Below, piece after piece: positions 1 through 6,837 of a stretch of DNA of 8,673 bases; the stretch's first letter is position 1, and the number at the start of each line of letters is the position of its first letter. The notes under the pieces were generated by a model. It was not told the origin of the DNA and did no database searches. It saw only the letters and a program-made list of their open reading frames with translations. Source of the DNA: Acidimicrobiales bacterium. Its GTDB lineage: Bacteria; Actinomycetota; Acidimicrobiia; Acidimicrobiales; Poriferisodalaceae. The stretch is from contig JASMKJ010000271.1 of NCBI GenBank assembly GCA_030749275.1, positions 1 to 8,673 on the forward strand. The letters are read 5' to 3'. Both the position numbers and the translations under genes were made by a program.

Positions 1-468
1 CTCCAATACGGCAGCATTTCGATGGCAGAGATTCCCACGCAGAGAGCCGATCCTGGAGCTCACCCCGACATGAATTATCCGAGACCAGGTTTCAACGCCG
101 ATGCTGTTGAACTTCGAGTCATTAAAGGCTCCACCGAAGAACCCGGTCCAGGTCTCATCTGGGCTCGCCTTGACCACCCATTAGTAGCGGGAGAGTCGCC
201 ATCGAAGTTTCAGCAGGCAGCGACCTTGTGTGACTTGGGGGCCGCTGTGGGCTGGGAACATTCCGAGGAAGATCAACCCTTCATAAACACCGACGTCACC
301 CTTCAACTTTTGAGATCGCCAGAAAGCGAATGGATCTTGTTTGATTCGGCGGTCCAGCGTGTCTCCAGCAACCTCGCGTGTTGTAACACCACTTTGATGG
401 ATCAAAGCGGTCTTCTCGGATGGGTGATGCAGAGCCAAATGGTGGCCCCCGACAGCATTCAGTTCTAG
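1..468 (+). CDS. Acyl-CoA thioesterase, TesB-like, C-terminal part (5' end outside window)
   Basis: The reading frame is open to the first base of the window, so the gene begins upstream; the ATG at 22 is an internal Met. The visible part matches the C-terminal hot-dog domain of TesB-like/thioesterase-superfamily proteins. It has the segment FINTDVTLQLLR, whose Asp (codon 292-294) lines up with the catalytic Asp of E. coli TesB. After it come the W-x-LFDS strand and a final strand ending GLLGWVMQSQMV. Such enzymes hydrolyse acyl-CoA to free acid and CoA in the cytoplasm. The N-terminal hot-dog domain is missing only because of the window edge. The gene ends 10 bp from the convergent CoA-transferase gene, with no visible terminator. 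The family assignment is fairly secure; the acyl substrate cannot be read from this fragment. Confidence 0.75.
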   Translation, partial: LQYGSISMAEIPTQRADPGAHPDMNYPRPGFNADAVELRVIKGSTEEPGPGLIWARLDHPLVAGESPSKFQQAATLCDLGAAVGWEHSEEDQPFINTDVTLQLLRSPESEWILFDSAVQRVSSNLACCNTTLMDQSGLLGWVMQSQMVAPDSIQF

Positions 469-478
469 CCGGGTAGCG

Positions 479-1693
479 CTACTCGCCGACCGCGCCTTCC
501 GCAACGAGGTCATCAATCTCGTCAGCAGCGAATCCTGCGTCTTCGAGGACTTCTCGGGTGTGTTGCCCCAGTTTCGGCGCAGGGCCTTTCGGGCCGACTT
601 TCGCTTCAACGAACCTCATCGGAGCGGCAACAGTTCGATATGACCCAATCTCATCACTGTTGAGGTCAGGGAACACGTCCAGTGCTTCGGCTTGAGGATC
701 AGCGGCCACTTCATGGAGACCGAGCACAGGACCCCAAATCATTCCCTTCGAATCAAAAATTTCTCCCCATTCGTCACGAGTCTTATGAGACAAAGCCTCG
801 TCTATCGCCGCGACGATCTCCGGCATATGTTGGAAACGTCCACGAATGTCCTGAAAACGTTCGTCAGCTACTAAGTCGTCGCGTTCAATCACCTCACACA
901 GCTTGGGCCAGGCACTCTCCTCAGGCATATTTAGCACGAGCCACTTCCCGTCTCCGCATGGATAGCGATTTGCGGTCGGGATGATCATGTTTTCCCGAGC
1001 CCGTGGCCGAAGCGGAGCCTGATCAACAGCAGTGATCGCGTAGTCCGTGGCTTGAGTCCAGATAGCCGTCTCGTACAAAGAAGTTTCAACTGTCTGGGCC
1101 TTTCCGGTTCTCTCAGCCAGTCGAAGTGCCGCCAAGATCGCGCCGACAAATGCGAGTCCAGTTGTATGGTCGCCTTGGGCCGGTCTCGCCATAGGTACTG
1201 TTCCCAGTTCCCCCTCCCGCATGGCGTCATATAGTCCGGACCGACCAAAAAAAGCCGTGACGTCGTAGCCTGGCCTGTGGGCTTCAGGTCCTGCTGTGCC
1301 GTACCCGGTCAAGGTTGCGTGAACGATTCGGCTATTCACCTTCTTTATACCCGCAGGGTCCAAACCGAATCTCTCTTGGCGATGTTTCAACAAGTTGCAC
1401 ATGAAAACGTCTGCGGTGGAAACCAGCGTCAGAACTGCATTTAATCCAGACGTCGACTCAAGGTCGACAGCGATTGAACGTTTCCCGCGATTAGAAACAT
1501 CAAACTGGTAGTCGAAGCCCTTCTTGTCTTCTGCGACTTTGGCCGGACGACCCATGTCGCGCATGGGATCACCTGATAACGGCTCAACTTTGATGACGTT
1601 TGCCCCGAGGTCAGCCAGAATCGCACCAGCGCTCGGGGAAGCCATCCAATTATCTATCTCGACAACAGTTACGTCCTCCAGCGGAGCGACCAT
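479..1693 (-). CDS. CaiB/BaiF (class III) CoA-transferase
   Basis: A full-length 404-residue protein, the usual size for the family. Class III CoA-transferases move CoA between carboxylic acids through an aspartyl-CoA mixed anhydride. The N-terminal Rossmann-like part carries LADLGANVIKVEPLSGDPMR (residues 27-46), typical of the family. NRGKRSIAVDL (68-78) follows, then GTAGPEAHRPGYD (132-144). The catalytic Asp is D175 in GDHTTG. The C-terminal part ends with PKLGQHTREVLEDAGF, the usual closing motif. The ATG start at 1693 is supported by a strong ribosome binding site, GGGAGG, seven bases upstream. It is transcribed divergently from the SDR gene. The neighbouring thioesterase and SDR suggest activation or turnover of a CoA-linked organic acid, but donor and acceptor cannot be deduced. 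Confidence 0.9.
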   Translation of the reverse strand: MVAPLEDVTVVEIDNWMASPSAGAILADLGANVIKVEPLSGDPMRDMGRPAKVAEDKKGFDYQFDVSNRGKRSIAVDLESTSGLNAVLTLVSTADVFMCNLLKHRQERFGLDPAGIKKVNSRIVHATLTGYGTAGPEAHRPGYDVTAFFGRSGLYDAMREGELGTVPMARPAQGDHTTGLAFVGAILAALRLAERTGKAQTVETSLYETAIWTQATDYAITAVDQAPLRPRARENMIIPTANRYPCGDGKWLVLNMPEESAWPKLCEVIERDDLVADERFQDIRGRFQHMPEIVAAIDEALSHKTRDEWGEIFDSKGMIWGPVLGLHEVAADPQAEALDVFPDLNSDEIGSYRTVAAPMRFVEAKVGPKGPAPKLGQHTREVLEDAGFAADEIDDLVAEGAVGE

Positions 1694-1700
1694 CAGATTT

Positions 1701-1706
1701 CCTCCC
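1701..1706 (-). promoter_or_regulatory. Shine-Dalgarno site of the CoA-transferase gene
   Basis: On the minus strand GGGAGG lies seven bases before the ATG at 1693. It fixes the CoA-transferase start. It is the only clear Shine-Dalgarno sequence at a start in this window; most other genes lack one and appear leaderless or coupled. Confidence 0.75.
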
Positions 1707-1749
1707 AGCGTCTAAAACGAGACTAGCCACAGAAGCACCGAGGTCTCTC

Positions 1750-1762
1750 GTTGACCGTCAAC
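1750..1762. promoter_or_regulatory. Candidate operator palindrome in the divergent region
   Basis: GTTGAC-C-GTCAAC is an inverted repeat with perfect 6-bp arms around one base. It sits centrally in the 136-bp region between the divergent CoA-transferase and SDR genes, where a shared regulator would bind. The rest of the region (1694-1829) holds the CoA-transferase ribosome binding site and a possible SDR -10 box. No regulator gene is nearby, so the binding protein is unknown. A 13-bp palindrome can arise by chance. Confidence 0.3.
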
Positions 1763-1817
1763 AACACCGGATCCTTTGCCACAGACGGCGGACTAAGCAA
1801 CCCCCATCGTTGATGAT

Positions 1818-1823
1818 TACTCT
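1818..1823 (+). promoter_or_regulatory. Possible -10 box of a leaderless SDR transcript
   Basis: TACTCT fits the actinobacterial -10 pattern TAnnnT and is followed by exactly six bases before the ATG at 1830. That would put the transcription start on the A of the start codon. There is no Shine-Dalgarno sequence upstream of this ATG, which agrees with a leaderless mRNA. No convincing -35 box is seen. The same spacing occurs before the PaaA-like gene. Confidence 0.35.
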
Positions 1824-1829
1824 GCACGC

Positions 1830-2657
1830 ATGGAGATTAAAGACAAAGTTGCGGTTATTACTGGAGGAGGAAGCGGAATCGGCGAAGCATTGGCCGAACG
1901 TTTTCACCATGAGGGAGCCCGAGGCGTCGTAGTCGTCGATCGCGATGGCGAAAACGCGGAACGTGTTGCAAGAAGCATTGGCGGTACCGCGGTCGAACTA
2001 GATGTCACCGACGAAGCTGGGGTCGTCGACCTGGTGAACCAGACCGTCAAGGACTACCAAGCACTGGACATATTTGTGTCGAATGCCGGCTACGTAACCC
2101 AAGGCGGTTTAGAGGCTGATAATGATGAGATCCAACGCATGTGGGAAGTTCACGTCATGTCCCATATCTATGCGGCGCGAGCCTCTGTGCCCGTCATGGT
2201 TGCAAATGGTGGGGGGTATCTCTTGAACACAGCTTCAGCCGCTGGTCTTCTCACTCAATTGGGTTCGCTGCAGTATTCGATCACAAAGGCCGCTGCTGTG
2301 TCTCTGGGAGAGTTCTTAGCCATCACCTACGGTGAAAGAGGAATTCGGGTTTCGGTGCTCTGCCCCCAAGCAGTGGAAACGAATATTCTTGCCAATAGCC
2401 CTGACCGACTAGATCAAGACACGGGCACTCCGGGGAGTGCTGCTGGTGATGGAGTGCTCACAGCTGGACAGCTTGCGGACACTGTCATCGACTGCATGTC
2501 TGAAGAACGATTTCTCGTCTTACCTCACCCCGAAGTTCAGACCTACCGAGAACGAAAAGCAAGCGACGTCGATCGGTGGATCAAAGGCATGCAACGATTT
2601 CAAGGCCAATTGTTTGCTGGGAATGAATTCACGCCATCGGATTGGCTATTGAGTTAA
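1830..2657 (+). CDS. SDR family NAD-dependent oxidoreductase
   Basis: A 275-residue classical short-chain dehydrogenase/reductase that oxidises an alcohol or reduces a ketone. The cofactor motif TGGGSGIG is at residues 11-18. Asp37 at the end of the second strand favours NAD(H) over NADP(H). NAG is at 85-87. The active-site Ser136 (TASAAG) and Y149-S-I-T-K153 are all present. The usual active-site Asn of helix 4 is replaced by His108 (WEVHVMSHIYAARA). The tail, with RFLVLPHPEV and DRWIKGMQRFQ, is that of an actinobacterial clade often annotated only as SDR oxidoreductase. The ATG at 1830 has no Shine-Dalgarno sequence but a well-placed -10 box, suggesting leaderless translation. The DUF2889 gene begins just after its stop, so the two are probably co-transcribed. 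The substrate is unknown; an acyl-CoA or sterol-like alcohol is plausible from context. Confidence 0.9.
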   Translation: MEIKDKVAVITGGGSGIGEALAERFHHEGARGVVVVDRDGENAERVARSIGGTAVELDVTDEAGVVDLVNQTVKDYQALDIFVSNAGYVTQGGLEADNDEIQRMWEVHVMSHIYAARASVPVMVANGGGYLLNTASAAGLLTQLGSLQYSITKAAAVSLGEFLAITYGERGIRVSVLCPQAVETNILANSPDRLDQDTGTPGSAAGDGVLTAGQLADTVIDCMSEERFLVLPHPEVQTYRERKASDVDRWIKGMQRFQGQLFAGNEFTPSDWLLS

Positions 2658-2659
2658 CG

Positions 2660-3337
2660 ATGGCAGCCGCTGCAGACAACGACTTTGATTCTGATCTTTG
2701 GGACCTGCAAAGACTTCATCAACGAGAGTACAAAGTTCACTCATACGTCCTTGATAGTGAAAATATTCTGCTACGCGGCCGTGTGAGAGACATCAAGCCG
2801 CCCGGTGTTTATTTTGATGATGATCCCAACCCTTTGGAAATCCACAAAATGGTCATTGATCTCACCATTGGAGTTCCCAACTTAGTTGTGGCCGACGTAG
2901 CGGTAGAAATGCAAACGCACCCCCATGGCTACTGCCCGACCATCGTTAACCATTACCGCGAACTGATAGGCCTATCCATCACTCGCGGATTTACCCACAA
3001 AGTACGCGAGTTATTTGGAGGTCCGCGAGGTTGCGCTCACACCACAGCGCTTCTCCAAGCAATGGCACCCGTGGCCGTCCAGTCCGTTTGGTCTATGAGG
3101 AGTCTCTCTCCCACAGAACAAATGGTCGCTCCACCGGTAAGCGGCGACGCGAGTCCCGAAGAGATCCGAGCTCACATGGCCCACAACCTCAACACCTGTC
3201 ACATATGGTCGGACCACGGTCCGATGTTTGCTGCCATCGAAGCAGGGGAAGAGATCCCGCCTCCTATTTGGGCGGTGGAACGCGCCGAAGAACTTGGTCA
3301 GTCCGTGGAATCTTGGCGTGAGCGCATGTCTGGCTGA
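2660..3337 (+). CDS. DUF2889 domain-containing protein
   Basis: A 225-residue protein of the DUF2889 family, whose function is not established. It lacks a signal peptide and membrane segments, so it is probably cytoplasmic. Family features visible are REYKVHSYV near the N-terminus (22-30), a core with IHKM (61-64) and C92, GGPRGCAHTTALLQAMA (120-136), and TCHIW (179-183). Cys92, Cys125, His127 and Cys180 could form a metal or redox site; this is an inference. The ATG at 2660 lies two bases after the SDR stop and gives a tight operon junction. A TTG at 2642 in the same frame would add six residues and overlap the SDR gene, and is less likely. Its 3' end overlaps the convergent livM gene by 40 bp. 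Pairing with an SDR suggests a catabolic rather than regulatory role. Confidence 0.85.
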   Translation: MAAAADNDFDSDLWDLQRLHQREYKVHSYVLDSENILLRGRVRDIKPPGVYFDDDPNPLEIHKMVIDLTIGVPNLVVADVAVEMQTHPHGYCPTIVNHYRELIGLSITRGFTHKVRELFGGPRGCAHTTALLQAMAPVAVQSVWSMRSLSPTEQMVAPPVSGDASPEEIRAHMAHNLNTCHIWSDHGPMFAAIEAGEEIPPPIWAVERAEELGQSVESWRERMSG

Positions 3338-4428
3338 TCGGCCGTAAGTTCTTCCACTTGAGTTAACCGGGCTTCGAGGTCAACTAAAGCTCCCACTACG
3401 GAAGCAACTCGCCTGTTCGGCGGTTTGACAAGGTCCTTTGGGCGTCGCCGCTCAAACAAAGACATGAACCCTTTGCCCTTGGTCAGATATGCAGTCACCA
3501 AGAGCAGTGCTGCATACATGAATCCCTCGGATTTAACCAAACCGATCCATCCGTATTCGACCACCCAATTGCGGTCTATTAGCCAGACCGGCAAGAAGAT
3601 CAAAACTATTGCTCCGGGAATCGCGGAAACGAGACGCGATCCACCAAACGCCATCGCCAAAGCGAACATCTTGATCGACAACTCTTCTGGGAAATGGGTG
3701 TAGTCGTTGAAGTTGGTGGGGATCATCATCAGTCCGCCGGCTAACCCGGCCATTCCGCCACTCAATGCGACGCCATATAGACGCAATCGGTACACGGGTA
3801 TACCAAATGCTCGTGCAGCCTCAGGCTCATCGCGGCTGGCAATAAACGCGCGACCAATAGGCCCGCGCAAAAGACCTTGAACGAAGAAGATTGTTATTGA
3901 TGCATAGGCGGCGACGAGGAAAAACTCCCAAATATGTTCGTCATTCTCCGCGATGCCCGTCCAAGAAGGTGCAACGAAAGCACCATCGAGTGTTATGGGC
4001 AGATTGCCGTCGACTTGTCTGAGAATGATGGGGTAAGCGACAGCCATCGAGAGAGTGAGAAGCGCCAGATAAGCCTTAGGTAAACGCAACGAAGGAAACG
4101 CGACCACAGCGCCGACCAATATCCCTGCAAATAATCCCGCGAGAGGCATCCAAAGTACAGGTGCTCCGAAATCGTTCACCACATGCAAAGCGGCGTACGC
4201 ACCGACGCCAACGAGAGCCCCCTGCCCCAGCGAAAGAAGTCCCAAGTAGTGGGTTAACACGACCAACCCAGCGAAGGCGAGGGTCAGAGCGGTCACGTTC
4301 GTCAAGTCAGTAACTATTTTTGGCGTGGCGGTAAACGCGACCCAAAGGGCGAGCCCGACAAGCGCTGTGGAGGCGACAACCCAAAGAGTTCGTTTCACAG
4401 GGGAAGTTTTGAAACCGTGAGTGATCAT
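3298..4428 (-). CDS. livM: Branched-chain amino acid-type ABC transporter permease, LivM family
   Basis: A polytopic membrane protein of the LivM family, one of the two inner-membrane permeases of HAAT-type importers for branched-chain amino acids, urea, short amides or related solutes. Several long hydrophobic segments run through residues 15-320. The signature LSLGQGA follows the early helices (about 65-71). The cytoplasmic loop that contacts the ATPase, GRAFIASRDEPEAARAFGI, is at about 192-210. The ATG at 4428 overlaps the livH stop as ATGA, the usual coupled arrangement. A GTG at 4440 would add four residues and cannot be excluded. The last 50 or so residues form a charged hydrophilic tail with a short possible helix (GALVDLEARLTQVEEL). 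No ATPase or solute-binding protein is encoded beside it. The solute is not known. Confidence 0.9.
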   Translation of the reverse strand: MITHGFKTSPVKRTLWVVASTALVGLALWVAFTATPKIVTDLTNVTALTLAFAGLVVLTHYLGLLSLGQGALVGVGAYAALHVVNDFGAPVLWMPLAGLFAGILVGAVVAFPSLRLPKAYLALLTLSMAVAYPIILRQVDGNLPITLDGAFVAPSWTGIAENDEHIWEFFLVAAYASITIFFVQGLLRGPIGRAFIASRDEPEAARAFGIPVYRLRLYGVALSGGMAGLAGGLMMIPTNFNDYTHFPEELSIKMFALAMAFGGSRLVSAIPGAIVLIFLPVWLIDRNWVVEYGWIGLVKSEGFMYAALLLVTAYLTKGKGFMSLFERRRPKDLVKPPNRRVASVVGALVDLEARLTQVEELTADQPDMRSRQDSTD

Positions 4429-5363
4429 CGTCTTTGCCACGATTCAGTCCGAGGCATCAAACCTGAAGGCCGCACGAACAGGACAAGAATGAGGACCAAC
4501 AAAGCCCACACCAAGGTGACCTGACTATCGACGAAACTCACATAACCACCAAGCATCGTTTCAAGAAAGGCGAACAAGTAGCCACCCACAAACGCCAGTA
4601 CAGGACTTCTCAGACCGCCGAGGGTTGCCGCTGCCAATCCGAAGACCAATAGGCGACCCATCATGTCCGGGCGGACATTGATCTCACCAGCGATCAAACC
4701 TCCGGCCAACGCACCGATTCCGGCCGCGAGCGCCCACCCGAGCATGAGTACCCGACTGACCCGTATGCCCACAAGTAGAGAACCTGTGCGATTCGACGTG
4801 ACTGCCCTGAAGGCCAGGCCAGCTTTGGTCTGGCGTTGCAAAATGGCCAAAAGTCCGAGAACAGCGATCATTGTCACAGTAATCCCGACGCTGTCGTGCC
4901 AAAGGCGAGCACCACCTATGTCCCAGCGATCGTCGACAGTCTGTGGAAATGGGGAACCCAAGAACATGGTTCGCCCGCCCCATTGTTTGCGTACAAATGC
5001 CCCCAACAGCAGATACAAACCCAATGTCGCCCCTACAGCGGCGACGGGGTCCGCGCTAATGGGTCGGATGATCACCCGTTCAGTGAAAGCTCCAAGCAGC
5101 ATCGAAATGACGATTGCTCCAAGGATTGCACCCCAAACAGGCCACGCAGCGCCGACGAGGTCTGTGTTGGACGAAAATTTCATGTACGGGCTCGGCCCCG
5201 TCGCGAAGACCAAGGCGATATAAGTCGAGAACATCGCCAACTGCCCCTGCGCAAGGTTCAAAATTCCCGTCGATCGGAAAACCATAGAAATGGCTACCGC
5301 TAACGCGGCGTAGGCAGATCCGTTGGCCAGAGAATCGAAGGTTCGTTGCAAAAACAGCGACAT
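4425..5363 (-). CDS. livH: Branched-chain amino acid-type ABC transporter permease, LivH family
   Basis: A 312-residue LivH-type permease, partner of LivM. It has about eight predicted membrane segments. LNLAQGQ (35-41) corresponds to the family's INFAHG-type motif. The ATPase-contacting loop contains AFRAVTSNRTGSLLVGI (184-200). It ends with VLFVRPSGLMPR, a common LivH closing sequence. It is the first gene of a two-gene operon and shares an ATGA overlap with livM. The ATG at 5363 has no visible Shine-Dalgarno sequence. The 78-bp region to the divergent deaminase gene must hold the promoters of both genes, so the two units may be co-regulated. Whether it carries amino acids, amides or nucleoside-like compounds cannot be decided from the sequence. 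Confidence 0.9.
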   Translation of the reverse strand: MSLFLQRTFDSLANGSAYAALAVAISMVFRSTGILNLAQGQLAMFSTYIALVFATGPSPYMKFSSNTDLVGAAWPVWGAILGAIVISMLLGAFTERVIIRPISADPVAAVGATLGLYLLLGAFVRKQWGGRTMFLGSPFPQTVDDRWDIGGARLWHDSVGITVTMIAVLGLLAILQRQTKAGLAFRAVTSNRTGSLLVGIRVSRVLMLGWALAAGIGALAGGLIAGEINVRPDMMGRLLVFGLAAATLGGLRSPVLAFVGGYLFAFLETMLGGYVSFVDSQVTLVWALLVLILVLFVRPSGLMPRTESWQRR

Positions 5364-5441
5364 GCAACACGAAGTTTGTCACTCTCGAACGCCGGAAGCA
5401 CCAACTAATTCGTCATACTCAACCTAATCGCTCGTGTCAGG

Positions 5442-6773
5442 ATGTCTGCCGTGACCACAAGTCGTTATCTCGCTGATTACGCAATCACATGCGACGCCAA
5501 CTTTTCGCTTCTCACCAACGCGGTTCTCGACGTAACGGACGGACGCATCTCTTGGATAGGGGAAGAGAGCGAAGCACCTGTGCATGATGGTCCGATCAAC
5601 CGATTAGGGGGCCTGGTGATGCCCGGGCTGGTGAACAGCCATGCCCATACCCCCATGACGTTGCTGAGAGGTGCCGGTGATGGCTTACCACTCATGGATT
5701 GGCTTACCGACGTTATGTGGCCTCGCGAAGGCCAGATGACTCCTGAAGATGCACTATGGGGAATGCGCCTAGGTGCGGCTGAAATGCTGTTGTCCGGAGT
5801 CACCAGTAGCTGTGAGATGTATCTCTTTGAGGAGGCACTCGTCGAAGCATCAAAAGAAGTCGGCATCCGCTTAGTTATGACACCCGGAATAATCTCTGCT
5901 TTACACGGCGAGAGTTTCGGAGCAACGGATAGTCGGATCGCTGCAATAGCGGACTTCCATGCTGAACACCACGACCCTGAGTCGCTGGTTACAGTCGGCT
6001 TCGGACCGCACTCCGCGTACGACCTGCCCTTAGAACTTTGCGCGGAAGTAGCTTCAGCTGCTCGCGACGTGGACGCTCTTTTGCATATTCACGTGTGCGA
6101 AACACAGCACGAAGGAGCAGAGAGAGAAGCCCAACATGGTGGGAAATCAACGGTAGAACTATTAGCTGACTATGAAATTTTGGATGGACGGGTTCTGGCA
6201 GCCCACAGCGTGTGGGTCAACGAGGTAGACATCGCAACATATGCAAAAAAACATGTTGGGGTGGCGCACTGCCCGGTCAGCAACATGAAACTTGCTTCGG
6301 GAACCGCACCCGTCATGTCAATGCGTTCACAAGGAATTCAGGTTGGCCTAGCAACGGACGGACCCGCGTCAAACGACGACCTGGATCTCTGGCAAGAAAT
6401 CAAGTTCGCACCCCTACTTGCTCGCGTAACAGCTCTAGACGCAGCAGCGATGACCCCTCGAGACGCTCTAACAATGGCTACCGTCGAAGGATCCCGAGCG
6501 ATAGGTAACGATGACACCGGAATCCTCGAAATCGGAGCAAAAGCGGACTTCATTCGCCTTGACCTTGACAACCCGACGTTCGTTCCGGTGACCAATGATG
6601 ACGAGCTAATCGCCCACGTCGCGTGGGCTGGCAGCGGTCGACATGTAACTGACGTCTGGGTCCAAGGAAGACAGCTTGTCGCAAATCGTCGCCTCACAAA
6701 TTTTGATCTCGAACGAGCTATCGGGGAAATCCAATCCCGAGGGACCCGCCTTGCAAAAGAGTCGGGTACCTAA
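5442..6773 (+). CDS. mtaD: Amidohydrolase, 5-methylthioadenosine/S-adenosylhomocysteine deaminase (MtaD/TRZ-ATZ family)
   Basis: A 443-residue cytoplasmic metal-dependent deaminase. MtaD-type enzymes convert methylthioadenosine, S-adenosylhomocysteine or related adenosines to the inosine form plus ammonia. The metal-site residues are complete: H67-x-H69 in NSHAHT, H217 and catalytic E220 in HIHVCE, H255 in AAHSVW, and D306 in ATDGPAS. TLLRGAGDGLPLMDWL followed by WP (73-94) is the substrate-loop signature separating MtaD-like enzymes from other amidohydrolases. The segment GVTSSCEMY (119-127) differs from the more common GTTTFADMY. The ATG at 5442 has only a weak Shine-Dalgarno; CATACT at 5414-5419 is a possible -10 box. 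It is first in a run with a methylthioinosine phosphorylase-like gene, which strongly supports methylthioadenosine as substrate. Other ring deaminases (guanine, triazine, N-methyl purines) remain possible. Confidence 0.85.
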   Translation: MSAVTTSRYLADYAITCDANFSLLTNAVLDVTDGRISWIGEESEAPVHDGPINRLGGLVMPGLVNSHAHTPMTLLRGAGDGLPLMDWLTDVMWPREGQMTPEDALWGMRLGAAEMLLSGVTSSCEMYLFEEALVEASKEVGIRLVMTPGIISALHGESFGATDSRIAAIADFHAEHHDPESLVTVGFGPHSAYDLPLELCAEVASAARDVDALLHIHVCETQHEGAEREAQHGGKSTVELLADYEILDGRVLAAHSVWVNEVDIATYAKKHVGVAHCPVSNMKLASGTAPVMSMRSQGIQVGLATDGPASNDDLDLWQEIKFAPLLARVTALDAAAMTPRDALTMATVEGSRAIGNDDTGILEIGAKADFIRLDLDNPTFVPVTNDDELIAHVAWAGSGRHVTDVWVQGRQLVANRRLTNFDLERAIGEIQSRGTRLAKESGT

Positions 6774-6837
6774 CAAGAGATAGCTAGCTGAACCGAAGTT
6801 CGCCCACCGACACCCGCTCGCGTGCAACGATGGCCCC

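Noticed and set aside
22..24. ATG as start of a 148-residue thioesterase
   Set aside because: The frame is open upstream to the window edge and the protein would be only half of a two-domain thioesterase, so the true start lies outside.
469..478. Possible terminator between the convergent thioesterase and CoA-transferase genes
   Set aside because: The gap is only 10 bp and shows no hairpin with a T-run.
181..609. Minus-strand 142-residue open frame
   Set aside because: It lies across the thioesterase 3' end and the CoA-transferase C-terminus, both of which have clear family motifs. The predicted protein is Arg/Ser/Leu-rich with no recognisable domain.
858..870. AACGTTCGT sequence resembling half of the 8464 palindrome
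   Set aside because: It is inside the CoA-transferase coding region and lacks the matching left arm.
4663..5223. Plus-strand 186-residue open frame antisense to livH
   Set aside because: It is a shadow of the LivH reading frame, with low-complexity Pro/Thr/Arg composition and no domain.
4836..5303. Plus-strand 155-residue open frame antisense to livH
   Set aside because: Another frame over the same well-supported permease gene, with no recognisable family.
5477..5866. Minus-strand 129-residue open frame inside the deaminase gene
   Set aside because: The opposite strand encodes the metal-binding HxH region of the deaminase. The antisense protein is Ser/Arg/Pro-rich and unlike any family.
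6782..6789. AGCTAGCT palindrome after the deaminase stop
   Set aside because: Eight bases with no loop or T-run cannot be called a terminator or operator.
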